Positions 51,566 to 60,993 are shown, numbered from the stretch's first letter. The stretch is DNA of 64,000 bases from Vibrio gelatinilyticus (GCF_022836845.1 NZ_JAJNNZ010000017.1:1-64000); one strand, 5' to 3'. Numbers and translations: made by a program. The notes: generated from the sequence alone by a model not told the origin.

Positions 51566-53407
51566 TTAACCCTCGAGTTTAGACTTATCGCGCACAGCAC
51601 CTTTGTCTGCACTGGTTGCAAGATTGGCATAGGCCTTAAGCGCCAGAGATACGGTTCGTTCACGATCTACTGGCTTCCAACCCAGTTTGTCTTGTTCAAT
51701 GCGGCGAGCAGCAAGCTCGGACTCAGAGACATCAAGAGTGATAGTACGTGAAGGAATGTCGATGCTGATGGTATCACCGCTTTTCACAAGGCCAATTGTG
51801 CCGCCATTAGCAGCTTCAGGTGAAGCATGACCAATAGACAGGCCAGATGTACCGCCCGAGAAGCGTCCATCTGTCAGTAGAGCGCACTCTTTGCCTAGCC
51901 CCATCGACTTTAGATAAGTCGTCGGATACAGCATTTCTTGCATTCCAGGGCCACCTTTAGGACCTTCATAGCGAATCACAACCACATCGCCAGCTTTGAC
52001 TTTTCCACCAAGAATGCCATCTACGGCATCTTCTTGGCTTTCAAATACCACAGCAGGGCCTTGGAATTTAAGACTACCTTCATCGACACCAGCCGTTTTC
52101 ACAATACAGCCGTCTAGGGCGATATTACCCTTAAGAACCGCCAGGCCACCATCTTGGCTAAAGGCGTTTTCTTTTGTGCGAATACAGCCATCTGCACGGT
52201 CATCGTCTAGGGTATCCCAGCGACAGTCTTGTGAGAATGCTTGAGTTGTTCGAATGCCGGCGGGACCTGCGCGGAAGAATTGACGAACGTCTTCAGACTT
52301 AGTCTGCATAATATCGTATTGAGCAAGCTGCTCTTCCATTGACAGACCAAGCACCGTTTGGGTTTGGTTGTTGATAAGACCAGCTCGGTCAAGTTCACCC
52401 AAAATAGCCATGACGCCACCAGCACGGTGTACGTCTTCCATGTGGTATTTTTGTGTTGATGGTGCAACTTTACACAGGTGAGGTACACGGCGTGACATAC
52501 GGTCAATATCTTCCATATCAAAGTCGATTTCACCTTCTTGGGCTCCAGCCAGTAGGTGTAAGACTGTATTGGTTGAGCCGCCCATAGCGATATCCAGTGC
52601 CATTGCATTTTCGAAGGCTTGCTTATTGGCAATATTACGAGGCAGTGCAGACGCATCGTCTTGCTCATAGTAACGCTTGGTGAGCTCAACAATACGCTTG
52701 CCCGCATTAAGAAATAGAGCTTCGCGATCGGCGTGTGTTGCTAACATTGAACCATTCCCCGGTTGAGATAAACCGAGAGCTTCAGTTAAGCAGTTCATTG
52801 AGTTTGCGGTAAACATACCAGAGCACGAACCACAGGTAGGGCATGCAGAACGTTCAATCTGTTCGCTTTGCTCATCGGAGACTTTTGGGTCAGCCCCCTG
52901 AATCATGGCATCCACGAGGTCCAGTTTGATGATTTGATCAGAAAGCTTGGTTTTACCCGCTTCCATTGGTCCACCAGACACAAAGATTACAGGAATATTG
53001 AGGCGCAGTGCCGCCATCATCATTCCAGGGGTAATTTTGTCGCAGTTAGAGATACAAACCATGGCATCGGCACAGTGGGCATTGACCATATATTCCACAG
53101 AATCGGCAATCAGCTCGCGTGAAGGTAGTGAATAGAGCATACCTCCATGACCCATAGCGATACCGTCATCAACAGCGATTGTGTTGAACTCTTTAGCAAT
53201 ACCGCCGGCTTTTTCTATTTCACCGGCAACAAGTTGGCCCATATCTTTAAGGTGCACGTGACCTGGAACAAACTGGGTGAAAGAGTTAACAACCGCGATA
53301 ATCGGTTTTCCAAAATCCTCTTCTTTAACGCCAGTTGCACGCCAAAGGGCGCGAGCACCGGCCATGTTACGACCGTGGGTTGTGGTTGCTGATCTATATT
53401 TAGGCAT
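51566..53407 (-). CDS. ilvD: Dihydroxy-acid dehydratase IlvD
   Basis: IlvD dehydrates dihydroxy-acids to the 2-keto acids used for valine and isoleucine. The 613-residue protein carries the iron-sulfur cysteine region CISNCDKITPGMM (C122 in the second position) and ACPTCGSCSGMFTANSMNCL, and ends with the LSIGHASPEAANGGTIGL and GWKPVDRER blocks. Length is that of E. coli (616). It lies 12 nt after ilvE. Confidence 0.97.
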   Translation of the reverse strand: MPKYRSATTTHGRNMAGARALWRATGVKEEDFGKPIIAVVNSFTQFVPGHVHLKDMGQLVAGEIEKAGGIAKEFNTIAVDDGIAMGHGGMLYSLPSRELIADSVEYMVNAHCADAMVCISNCDKITPGMMMAALRLNIPVIFVSGGPMEAGKTKLSDQIIKLDLVDAMIQGADPKVSDEQSEQIERSACPTCGSCSGMFTANSMNCLTEALGLSQPGNGSMLATHADREALFLNAGKRIVELTKRYYEQDDASALPRNIANKQAFENAMALDIAMGGSTNTVLHLLAGAQEGEIDFDMEDIDRMSRRVPHLCKVAPSTQKYHMEDVHRAGGVMAILGELDRAGLINNQTQTVLGLSMEEQLAQYDIMQTKSEDVRQFFRAGPAGIRTTQAFSQDCRWDTLDDDRADGCIRTKENAFSQDGGLAVLKGNIALDGCIVKTAGVDEGSLKFQGPAVVFESQEDAVDGILGGKVKAGDVVVIRYEGPKGGPGMQEMLYPTTYLKSMGLGKECALLTDGRFSGGTSGLSIGHASPEAANGGTIGLVKSGDTISIDIPSRTITLDVSESELAARRIEQDKLGWKPVDRERTVSLALKAYANLATSADKGAVRDKSKLEG

Positions 53408-53419
53408 GTGACTCGTTCC

Positions 53420-54382
53420 TTATTTTGCCGGTGCTGCGTTTTTGTCAGTGTCTTGAGGGTATACGTAATCTAACCAACCCCATTTATCTTCTGTAGTGCC
53501 ATTAAATAGGCCGAAGTAAGCATCTTGCATCACTTTTGTGATTGGGCCTCGTTTACCCGTGCCCACTTCAATCTTGTCGACAGTGCGAACAGGAACAATT
53601 TCAGCTGCCGTTCCTGTCATAAAAATCTCATCTGCGAGGTAGAGCGCTTCACGTGCAATATTGGTTTCTAGAACTTCGTAACCCAAGTCTTTAGCAATGG
53701 TCATAATACTGTCGCGCGTAATCCCAGGAAGGATGGCACTGGTCGCTGGTGGCGTCATCAAAACCCCATCCTTGATCACAAAGATGTTTTCGCCTGCGCC
53801 TTCAGATAGGTAACCATCGACACTAAGCGCAATACCTTCATCATAGCCATGTCGGCGAGCTTCCCCACCGACCAGTAGCGAAGAAAGGTAGTTACCGCCA
53901 GCCTTTGCTGCTGTTGGAATTGTGTTAGGTGCCGCGCGATTCCAACTAGAAATCATGGCATCAACGCCATTGGCAAGCGCTTCTTCACCAAGATAAGAGC
54001 CCCATGGGAAGGCGGCTATAATCAGCTCCATTTCGGTGCCTTCTGGAGGACAAACACCAAGACCGACGTTACCAACGAAGCCCAATGGACGAATGTAGGC
54101 TGACTCCAGTTTGTTTTGGCGTAGCGTTTCGCGCGTTGCTTCCATGATCTCCTCTTCTGAATAAGGGATAGGGAAACGATAAATTTTGGCAGAGTTTTTT
54201 AACCGCTTTGCGTGTTCAGGGTGACGGAAAATGACCGGACCGTTCGGCGTGTTGTAGCAACGAACACCTTCAAAAACAGAGGTGCCGTAGTGCATAGCGT
54301 GAGTAAGGACGTGAACATTGGCTTTGTCCCAAGGAACCATCTCACCATTAAACCAAATAAAATCTGCTGTACTTTTAGACAT
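53420..54382 (-). CDS. ilvE: Branched-chain amino acid aminotransferase IlvE
   Basis: IlvE catalyses the last step of isoleucine, valine and leucine synthesis. The 320-residue fold-type IV PLP enzyme has MHYGTSVFEGVRCY, the PLP lysine K160 in TAAKAGGNYLSS, and SEGAGENIFVIKDG. A short tail (QDTDKNAAPAK) makes it longer than E. coli IlvE (309). It is the third gene of the operon. Confidence 0.96.
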   Translation of the reverse strand: MSKSTADFIWFNGEMVPWDKANVHVLTHAMHYGTSVFEGVRCYNTPNGPVIFRHPEHAKRLKNSAKIYRFPIPYSEEEIMEATRETLRQNKLESAYIRPLGFVGNVGLGVCPPEGTEMELIIAAFPWGSYLGEEALANGVDAMISSWNRAAPNTIPTAAKAGGNYLSSLLVGGEARRHGYDEGIALSVDGYLSEGAGENIFVIKDGVLMTPPATSAILPGITRDSIMTIAKDLGYEVLETNIAREALYLADEIFMTGTAAEIVPVRTVDKIEVGTGKRGPITKVMQDAYFGLFNGTTEDKWGWLDYVYPQDTDKNAAPAK

Positions 54383-54396
54383 TTAGCACTCCTTCC

Positions 54397-54678
54397 TTAT
54401 GCACTTTGTTCTTGTAAGTTGTGATTAGGCAGCTCGTTATTTTTCAGCTCTGTCACCTCAATGGTGCGAATGTCCCAAAGCTTTTCAATCTGATTGATCA
54501 AAGTGGTAATCGAGCGATCACTGTCGACAATGATTTCGACGCTGGCCACCTTACTTTCGTGGTTTTGAGTCGCGGCAACCTGTTTGATGATAAATCCACG
54601 GTGACGGATGACTCGCAGTACGCGTTCAAGCAAAACTGGCTTGTCGTCCGCTTTGATGTCGAGTAAGTATCTATTCAT
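54397..54678 (-). CDS. ilvM: Acetolactate synthase II small subunit IlvM
   Basis: IlvM is the ACT-domain regulatory subunit of acetolactate synthase II. The 93-residue protein (MNRYLLDIKADDKPVLLERVLRVIRHRGFIIKQV) matches the length and ACT fold of E. coli IlvM (87). Its start codon overlaps the ilvG stop (TAATG), so translation is coupled. Confidence 0.94.
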   Translation of the reverse strand: MNRYLLDIKADDKPVLLERVLRVIRHRGFIIKQVAATQNHESKVASVEIIVDSDRSITTLINQIEKLWDIRTIEVTELKNNELPNHNLQEQSA

Positions 54679-56324
54679 TAGGTATTCTCCAACATATCAC
54701 TATTTGAGGCGCCGGGTGGTACGAGCGGCCAAACATTTTCTTCTTCGTCGATCAGAACGTGAAGCAGATAAGCGGTTTTGCTTTCTAGCATCTCTTTTAA
54801 AGCGGGCTCTACTTCTTCTTTCTTGGTGATGGTTTTACCTGGAATGTCGAATGCTTTGGCTAACATGACGAAATCAGGATTGTCATCAAGGATGGTTTGA
54901 CTGTGTCTGCCATCGAAGAACAGTGACTGCCACTGTCTTACCATACCGAGGCGCTGGTTATTGAGCAGCACCATCTTTACTGGGATCTGGCGACGTTTTA
55001 AGGTGCCTAGCTCCTGAACATTCATCATAAAGGAGCCATCACCAGAAATCAGAATGGACTGATCATCCGGTCGACCTACGGCGGCACCCATTGCTGCTGG
55101 CAGACCAAAGCCCATGGTGCCCAACCCTGCTGAAGTGATGAAGTTCTCAGGCATTCGAGGTTGGATGTGCTGTGCTGCCCACATTTGATGTTGGCCAACA
55201 TCAGTAGAGACGATCGCGCTGTCTGGCATCATTTCCGACAACTGCTTGAGTAATAATGGGGCGAAAATAAGCTCACCAGGGTGGTCGTAACGCCACTTGA
55301 AGGCACTGCGCAGGCTCTCGCTGTGGTGAGCCCATGGGGAAATGTCTTTAGACACTTCAAGCTGAGGTAAGATGACGTTGATATCACCACGCAGTGCTGC
55401 ATTAGCGGTTCTCAGCTTATTGAATTCAGCAGCGTCGATATCGATGTGAATGACTTTTGCGTGAGGGGCAAACGTATCTAATTTACCGGTCACGCGATCG
55501 TCGAAACGCGCGCCAACAACAATCAATAAATCGCATTCCTGCACGACTAGGTTTGCAGCCTTGGTGCCATGCATACCTAACATACCAAGGTAATGAGGAT
55601 CGTGGCGGTCAACCGTACCGAGACCTTTTAAGGTGCTTACACAAGGCATCGGATTGATGCGCAGAAATTCTCGAACCGATTCAGTTGCTTTCGCCAATTG
55701 CACGCCGCCACCGACGTACAAGACAGGGCGGCTGCTGCTATCGAGCAACTGTTGAGCTAGGGCAATATCATGACTGGCTGCAATTGGCATCGCTGGTGGC
55801 GTGAACGCAGGCAGTACATCAACAGGAGCCTCTGCCAGTTGCACATCTTTAGCGATATCAACAATAACTGGCCCTGGTCGGCCATTTTTGGCCACTTCAA
55901 AGGCCTCTGCAAGTGTAGGGGCAAGGTCATTGATGTCTGTAACTAGATAGCTGTGCTTAGTGCAAGACAACGACATACCGATCACATCCATTTCTTGGAA
56001 AGCATCAGTACCGATATGCGAGCTAGCGACTTGACCTGTAATGGCCACAAGAGGGATTGAATCGAGGAAAGCATCGGCTAAGCCAGTGACGAGGTTGGTC
56101 GCTCCCGGGCCCGAAGTGGCCATGCAGACGGCGACATCTTGTGTCGCTCGCGCCATGCCGATGGCTGCCATAGCTGCACCTTGCTCATGGCGACAGAGGA
56201 TATGCTCAACACCACCATCGTATAATGCATCGTATATTGGCATGATAGCGCCACCGGGATAACCAAATATGGTCTGGATACCTTGTTGCTTTAGAGCCGC
56301 TACGACTAATTCTGCACCTTTCAT
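54678..56324 (-). CDS. ilvG: Acetolactate synthase II large subunit IlvG
   Basis: IlvG is the thiamine-diphosphate catalytic subunit condensing two pyruvates, or pyruvate with 2-ketobutyrate. The full 548 residues are open, unlike the frameshifted ilvG of E. coli K-12. The catalytic glutamate is E47 in CRHEQGAAM; the thiamine motif GDGSFMMNVQELGTLKRRQIPVKMVLLNN is intact, as is GYPGGAIMPIYDAL. It is the first structural gene of ilvGMEDA, 162 nt beyond the attenuator. Confidence 0.97.
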   Translation of the reverse strand: MKGAELVVAALKQQGIQTIFGYPGGAIMPIYDALYDGGVEHILCRHEQGAAMAAIGMARATQDVAVCMATSGPGATNLVTGLADAFLDSIPLVAITGQVASSHIGTDAFQEMDVIGMSLSCTKHSYLVTDINDLAPTLAEAFEVAKNGRPGPVIVDIAKDVQLAEAPVDVLPAFTPPAMPIAASHDIALAQQLLDSSSRPVLYVGGGVQLAKATESVREFLRINPMPCVSTLKGLGTVDRHDPHYLGMLGMHGTKAANLVVQECDLLIVVGARFDDRVTGKLDTFAPHAKVIHIDIDAAEFNKLRTANAALRGDINVILPQLEVSKDISPWAHHSESLRSAFKWRYDHPGELIFAPLLLKQLSEMMPDSAIVSTDVGQHQMWAAQHIQPRMPENFITSAGLGTMGFGLPAAMGAAVGRPDDQSILISGDGSFMMNVQELGTLKRRQIPVKMVLLNNQRLGMVRQWQSLFFDGRHSQTILDDNPDFVMLAKAFDIPGKTITKKEEVEPALKEMLESKTAYLLHVLIDEEENVWPLVPPGASNSDMLENT

Positions 56325-56482
56325 CGTAACACTCCTATTTTCCTACGAGTTGAATCGTAGTCGCTGTTCGTTCGATTGCACATCTTGTGCTCCCATTTCT
56401 TCCTGTCAATTCGGTTCGACACTTCGACCTGCATGAGTAATAACTAAAAATCAAACTGCTTTTTCTAGAGATTCATATTTGT

Positions 56483-56520
56483 AAAAAAACCCCCGGACTT
56501 TTCAGTGCGGGGGTTTTTCG
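56483..56520 (-). terminator. ilv attenuator terminator
   Basis: On the minus strand the 11-bp stem AAAAACCCCCG / CGGGGGTTTTT (12-nt loop) ends in a T-run, just after the ilvL stop and before ilvG. Together with the leader peptide it forms a classical attenuator. Confidence 0.92.
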
Positions 56521-56530
56521 AATCTTGTGG

Positions 56531-56620
56531 TTATTTTCCGCCCACATACCCCCGTGCGGTTCCAGCTAGGACCACGATAATCAGGGTAATCAGAATGTGC
56601 GTACGGGCGAAAAATATCAT
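56531..56620 (-). CDS. ilvL: ilv operon leader peptide IlvL
   Basis: A 29-residue frame from ATG at 56620 to TAA at 56531 reads MIFFARTHILITLIIVVLAG followed by TARGYVGGK. The run HILITLIIVVLAGT is dense in isoleucine, leucine and valine, so ribosome stalling under branched-chain starvation would block the terminator at 56483-56520. E. coli IlvL works the same way. A possible upstream promoter (TTGTCA with an extended -10 TGTGATACC on the minus strand, about 56665-56705) is weaker evidence. Confidence 0.9.
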   Translation of the reverse strand: MIFFARTHILITLIIVVLAGTARGYVGGK

Positions 56621-56827
56621 TCTTTTTATCTTGTAAATATTCTTTATTATTTTACGAAATTGTTTGCGTCCCTAGTGGTATCACAATTTTCTGTTACCTG
56701 ACAAGCAAAAACTCATTCTTTTATCACATTTCATCAGCATCAAATCACGCTATATAACATGTTTGATTGATAAAAATCTGAATATTCAAACCATGGTTGT
56801 GATTATTTGGAGGAAAAAAGGGGTTTT
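56621..56827. promoter_or_regulatory. Divergent control region between the ilv leader and comM
   Basis: This AT-rich 207-bp stretch must carry the promoters of ilvLGMEDA (minus) and comM (plus). I see no recognised operator; the candidate ilv promoter is the one noted for ilvL. Confidence 0.45.
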
Positions 56828-58354
56828 ATGGGATTATCGATTGTTTACAGTCGCGCAAGTGTTGGCGTTGAAGCGCCGCTGGTTACTGTCGAGGTTCATA
56901 TTAGCAATGGTATGCCGGGGTTTGCATTGGTTGGGTTGCCTGAAACGACGGTGAAGGAGTCGCGCGATCGTGTGCGCAGTGCCATCGTGAACTCTCGTTT
57001 CGAGTTTCCAGCAAAGAGGATCACGGTGAATTTGGCACCGGCTGACTTACCTAAAGAAGGGGGGAGATTCGATTTACCTATTGCTTTAGGTATTTTGGCA
57101 GCTTCGCATCAAATCCCTCAGGAAGGAATATTGCAACACGAGTTTATCGGTGAGCTTGCCTTATCGGGAGAGTTACGCTGCGTGAAAGGTGTGTTACCTG
57201 CCGCGTTATCTGCTAGTGCTTGTCGCCGAAAAATTGTTGTGCCTGAAGACAATGCCGGTCAGGCGGCACTTGCTGATAAGAATGCACACAAGTCGGCATC
57301 GTCACTCATCGATGTCGTGGCGGATCTGATGGGCCAGCAAACCTTAGGGTTAGCAGTGCCCCCTCCTTCAGCGGTCAAAGTGCCTCACACGCGCGATATG
57401 CAAGATATTATTGGTCAGCAGCAAGGTAAGCGAGCGTTGGAGATTGCTGCTGCGGGTAATCACAATTTGCTATTTTTAGGACCACCAGGAACCGGAAAGA
57501 CCATGCTGGCGTCGCGTCTGTGTGACCTGTTACCGGAAATGACTCAGCAAGAGGCCATGGAGACGGCTTCAGTGGCGTCGTTAACGCAAAAAGAAATTAA
57601 TGAACACAATTGGAAGCGGCGGCCCTTTCGTGCTCCTCATCATTCAAGTTCGATGGCGGCATTGGTTGGTGGTGGCTCAATTCCTCGTCCTGGAGAAATA
57701 TCACTGGCTCATAATGGTTTGCTGTTTCTTGATGAGATGCCGGAATTTGAAAGAAAAGTGCTCGACTCTTTAAGAGAGCCACTGGAATCGGGGGAGATTA
57801 TTATTTCTAGAGCGCAAGGTAAAACCCGCTTTCCAGCGCGTTTCCAGTTGGTTGGTGCGCTAAATCCCAGCCCTACGGGTTACTATGAAGGGAATCAGAC
57901 GCGGGTTAACCCACAAGCGATCTTACGATATCTAGGGCGCCTATCGGGCCCCTTGCTGGACCGTTTTGATATGTCGATAGAAATCCCAGCCTTACCTAAA
58001 GGAACGTTATCGCAAGGTGGTGATCGCGGGGAGTCAACGTCAGTGATTAAAGAGCGTGTTTTACGTGCTCGAGAAACAATGTTGGTCAAGCGTGGTAAAG
58101 CCAATGCACTCTTGGGAACTCGAGAAATCGAAACCTATTGCCCACTTCGTAAAGAGGATGCTGAATTTTTAGAAACCGCACTGCATCGTTTGGGGCTTTC
58201 GGTGCGGGCCTATCACCGCATTATTAAAGTGGCGAGAACCATTGCGGATTTATCGAACAAAGAAGCGATTGAGCGCGTCCACCTTGCAGAAGCTTTGGGG
58301 TATCGCGCAATGGATCGCTTATTGCGACAGTTGACCGCTCAGGGCGTGCCGTAA
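56828..58354 (+). CDS. comM: ComM, AAA+ helicase for natural transformation (YifB family)
   Basis: ComM is a hexameric helicase that promotes branch migration when incoming DNA is integrated during natural transformation, a trait of vibrios and Haemophilus. From ATG 56828 it has 508 residues. An N-terminal Lon-protease-like domain (ISNGMPGFALVGLPETTVKESRDRVRSAI) is followed by the Mg-chelatase-type AAA+ domain with Walker A GPPGTGKT (218-225), Walker B LLFLDEMPEF, and a C-terminal domain. GGAGGAAAAAAG lies upstream of the ATG. It ends 3 nt from the end of a convergent gene. Confidence 0.94.
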   Translation: MGLSIVYSRASVGVEAPLVTVEVHISNGMPGFALVGLPETTVKESRDRVRSAIVNSRFEFPAKRITVNLAPADLPKEGGRFDLPIALGILAASHQIPQEGILQHEFIGELALSGELRCVKGVLPAALSASACRRKIVVPEDNAGQAALADKNAHKSASSLIDVVADLMGQQTLGLAVPPPSAVKVPHTRDMQDIIGQQQGKRALEIAAAGNHNLLFLGPPGTGKTMLASRLCDLLPEMTQQEAMETASVASLTQKEINEHNWKRRPFRAPHHSSSMAALVGGGSIPRPGEISLAHNGLLFLDEMPEFERKVLDSLREPLESGEIIISRAQGKTRFPARFQLVGALNPSPTGYYEGNQTRVNPQAILRYLGRLSGPLLDRFDMSIEIPALPKGTLSQGGDRGESTSVIKERVLRARETMLVKRGKANALLGTREIETYCPLRKEDAEFLETALHRLGLSVRAYHRIIKVARTIADLSNKEAIERVHLAEALGYRAMDRLLRQLTAQGVP

Positions 58355-58357
58355 GGA

Positions 58358-59365
58358 CTAAAATTGCCAGTTCATCCCCAATGAGGTGACCCAATCGGAA
58401 GTATCATAAAAAGCAATATTGGAGTCGGTAGCATTGTAGCCAGTGAGCGAAATGAAAGACAGCGCTGGAATATTCCACAACGACTTATATTCGTATGCGA
58501 AGAAGCCACTGTATTTTTGATCCAATCGACTTTGGCCATTGAACAGAGGGTTACCGCTGTCAAACTCATGGTTCATGTAGCTTAACGTCGCGGCAAAACT
58601 GTGCTTGGCGAAGTCATAGAGAGATGTGATTTCGCCCCCCGCTCCTTGATTGGCAATAGCTTGGCCTTTAGCCTTGTCGAGAATGTAGATAGCAGAAGGG
58701 AATATCATCCATTGGTCATTAACAGGTAACGTTAATGAGCCTTTGGCATAGTAGAGGTCCGCATTTCGGTTAAGTTGTCCGGTGTGTTGTGAAAACAGAT
58801 CTGAGCCTGAAAGCTCATTGTTTACTTCTCTGGTACCATAGGCCATATCAATCGTTAAGGGGCTACCTGCGATGTGCTCAAGTTGAACACGATAAGCATT
58901 CCCCGTCGCTTCCGAAAGTTGAAGTCCCTGCGAGCTTGTGTAAGGGTCTTTCCAGATTGCCTCGCCTACGATTGTTGGTAAATAGGAGATACTCCACACC
59001 ATACCACTGTCGAATTGTTGTCGATAGCCCGCTTCCAATACGAAGGTACCAACAGCGATATCGTTGCGTGAGCTGCCAACATAGATTTGTTGTTGTGAAT
59101 TATGACCAAAGGTATAGTTCAGTGTGCCAAGAGGAAGCCAGAACTCTTCAATACTTTCAACGGGCGCGCTTGTGCTGACATTATTGCTCATCATGACATG
59201 GGAAGTTTCTCCGCCAATGGCCGAGTTTATTGACAGTTCTCCGCTTAACCCACTCGACCTTGCCAACTGAGCATGGCTGGCAACTGGCGCTATTACACCA
59301 GTTATAGCAATCAAAAGAGGCAACACTGTTGACGTTGTTCGCAGGTTTAAAGTCACGACATCCAT
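58358..59365 (-). CDS. DUF2860-type outer-membrane beta-barrel protein (copy 1)
   Basis: The 335-residue protein has a signal peptide (about 1-32, ending ASHA) and ends in WQF, the terminal aromatic of outer-membrane barrels. LARSSGLSGELSINSAIGG, LPLGTLNYTFGHNSQQQIYVGSSRNDIAVGTFVLEAGYRQ and AIWKDPY fit the Vibrio DUF2860 family. I recognise the family from memory; its role (porin or lipid-related) is not known. It is a paralogue of the next gene. It converges with comM with only 3 nt between them. Confidence 0.75.
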   Translation of the reverse strand: MDVVTLNLRTTSTVLPLLIAITGVIAPVASHAQLARSSGLSGELSINSAIGGETSHVMMSNNVSTSAPVESIEEFWLPLGTLNYTFGHNSQQQIYVGSSRNDIAVGTFVLEAGYRQQFDSGMVWSISYLPTIVGEAIWKDPYTSSQGLQLSEATGNAYRVQLEHIAGSPLTIDMAYGTREVNNELSGSDLFSQHTGQLNRNADLYYAKGSLTLPVNDQWMIFPSAIYILDKAKGQAIANQGAGGEITSLYDFAKHSFAATLSYMNHEFDSGNPLFNGQSRLDQKYSGFFAYEYKSLWNIPALSFISLTGYNATDSNIAFYDTSDWVTSLGMNWQF

Positions 59366-59465
59366 CCGCTTACATAGAATTATGGGGGCGCAGAGTAGCG
59401 ACTTACCGTGATAGAAACATTGACCGGTATCACGCTTTTAGATGGTCCTATTGATGATTAAATTA

Positions 59466-59496
59466 ATTCACCAACCGATGGATTTGATTGGTGAAT
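59466..59496 (-). terminator. Hairpin after the second DUF2860-type gene
   Basis: ATTCACCAA / TTGGTGAAT (13-nt loop) is a perfect inverted repeat, about 40 bp past the stop of the minus-strand gene ending at 59534, with T-rich sequence beyond. It also lies in the upstream region of copy 1. Confidence 0.5.
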
Positions 59497-59533
59497 GTTG
59501 GGTTTTGCAGTTATTGTTATTGCTGATAAAGAC

Positions 59534-60535
59534 CTAGAAAGTCCAGTTTAAACCCAGCGCGGTTATCCAGCTATTGCTGTTGTAAAACTCGATGTTTGAT
59601 TGGCTGCTGTTATAGCCTGCAAATGAAACCAAAGATAATTGTTCTACGCTAAAGGCTCCTGGGTATTCATAGGCAATAAATGCTTTCCAGGTGTCGTCTT
59701 GTTGAGTCACATTATCAAACACTGGATTGCCCTCGGCGTATTTACGATTGAGGTAGCTAAAGGTCAAAGCGAACTGATGATTGCCCGCTGATACAAAAGA
59801 AGAGATTTCTGCGCCATAGGCATTGCTCGTCATTGCAGAACCTTTGGCGTCCTGCTTTGTGTATATGAGTGAAGGGTAGAGTAGAACTTGGCGGCTAATC
59901 GGCAGCATCATTTTAAATTTGCTGTATAGAATATCGGCATTGCGATCGAGCATGCGTGATTGCTGTTCATTTAGGATACTCCCATCGACTAGCGCGGCAC
60001 CTGAACGTTCATCGTCAATGTCTCGTTTTCCATAGGCTAAATCAACGCTGAATAATGATCCTGCGATGTTGTTGAGCTGTAACCGGTAAGCCATGCCTTT
60101 TTCATTGGTCGTTTCACGTGCCGATAGGCTGTACGGATCTTGCCAGATCTCCGCTTCTAAAATGGTTGGCAGTATCGAAAAGCTTAACTTGGTGCCGTGC
60201 TCGAAGCGATACTTGTAGCCAGCCTCCAATGCCAATGTACCCACGGCAATGTCAGTTCGAGAGGTACCTAAGAACAGCTGCTGGTTTGAGGTCGAGCCAA
60301 AGGTATATTGAACGTTGCCGAGCGGCAATACTAACGCACTACTGCTTTGCTGATCTTCCCCCTGACGGTAGACTTTAAACTCATCGTCGGTGTTGGTGAG
60401 GTTCGAGGTGCTGCTTGAATAGGCAGCATTGATGGCGATTTCACCACTAAACCCGTTACGCTCACCTAGTTTTGCATTCACGAGCAATGGGCAAACCCCG
60501 ATAGCAGCGATAACGGCGATCCATATCCTTTTCAT
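59534..60535 (-). CDS. DUF2860-type outer-membrane beta-barrel protein (copy 2)
   Basis: From the ATG at 60535 (AAGGA six bases upstream) this is 333 residues, with a signal peptide of about 21 residues (ending VNA) and a terminal WTF. It aligns with copy 1 throughout: NGFSGEIAINAAYSS, LPLGNVQYTFGSTSNQQLFLGTSRTDIAVGTLALEAGYKY, EIWQDPY and the C-terminal GYNSSQSNIEFYNSNSWITALGLNW. The tandem pair on one strand is a duplication. The gene has its own upstream region, since a hairpin separates the two. Confidence 0.75.
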   Translation of the reverse strand: MKRIWIAVIAAIGVCPLLVNAKLGERNGFSGEIAINAAYSSSTSNLTNTDDEFKVYRQGEDQQSSSALVLPLGNVQYTFGSTSNQQLFLGTSRTDIAVGTLALEAGYKYRFEHGTKLSFSILPTILEAEIWQDPYSLSARETTNEKGMAYRLQLNNIAGSLFSVDLAYGKRDIDDERSGAALVDGSILNEQQSRMLDRNADILYSKFKMMLPISRQVLLYPSLIYTKQDAKGSAMTSNAYGAEISSFVSAGNHQFALTFSYLNRKYAEGNPVFDNVTQQDDTWKAFIAYEYPGAFSVEQLSLVSFAGYNSSQSNIEFYNSNSWITALGLNWTF

Positions 60536-60704
60536 AACCAATCCTTGTTATTATGTAAACACAGCTTAACTATTTGTACTTATATGTTTTTATTGTGTTA
60601 TTGGTTTAGATTATAGATGTTTTATTTTCATAACAAGGTAAATCAGAGCAAGGAGAAAGATATTGCACAAGCAATGGTGATTTAAAAAATTCAGTCACCG
60701 CTTT

Positions 60705-60992
60705 ATGTGGCTGTGGGCACCCATCAACCAGGTCATCTTGTGTTTGGTCAATCGCCGTATTCAATGGCCAATTGATGATGGTGAAGAGCTTCGGAAAGAG
60801 GAGAGATATTTGATGATCCGCAACCACCTTAGCTGGACGGATATAGTGGTGACAATTAAATTACATGAGTTGGATGAGCAAATACGTAGGGATTACTTTC
60901 AGGATAAACACCATAACCGCCAATTTCAGTCATGGCTAAAGCAAGTATGACTAGGAAAAGACCAGCGTTTACAAGAGATACATAGAAAATAA
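60705..60992 (+). pseudogene. yihG: Decayed yihG (PlsC-type acyltransferase) remnant
   Basis: The frame from 60705 reads the N-terminal acyltransferase block RYLMIRNHLSWTDIVV (NH-x4-D catalytic motif) and then jumps to a C-terminal segment, IKLHELDEQIRRDYFQDKHHNRQFQSWLKQV, that belongs to the end of YihG-type proteins. The middle of the family (roughly 150 residues) is missing. A TGA at 60948-60950 breaks the end; in the same frame the next codons read LGKDQRLQEIHRK. YihG lies next to dsbA in E. coli as here, in the same relative orientation. This is an internal deletion plus nonsense change. Confidence 0.8.
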
Positions 60993-60993
60993 G

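Noticed and set aside
60111..60126. GTTTCACGTG, a possible parS
   Set aside because: Only half of the palindrome is present; the other half reads CCGATA.
60606..60827. 73-codon minus-strand frame opposite the yihG remnant
   Set aside because: The recognisable acyltransferase residues are on the plus strand; this frame has no known similarity.
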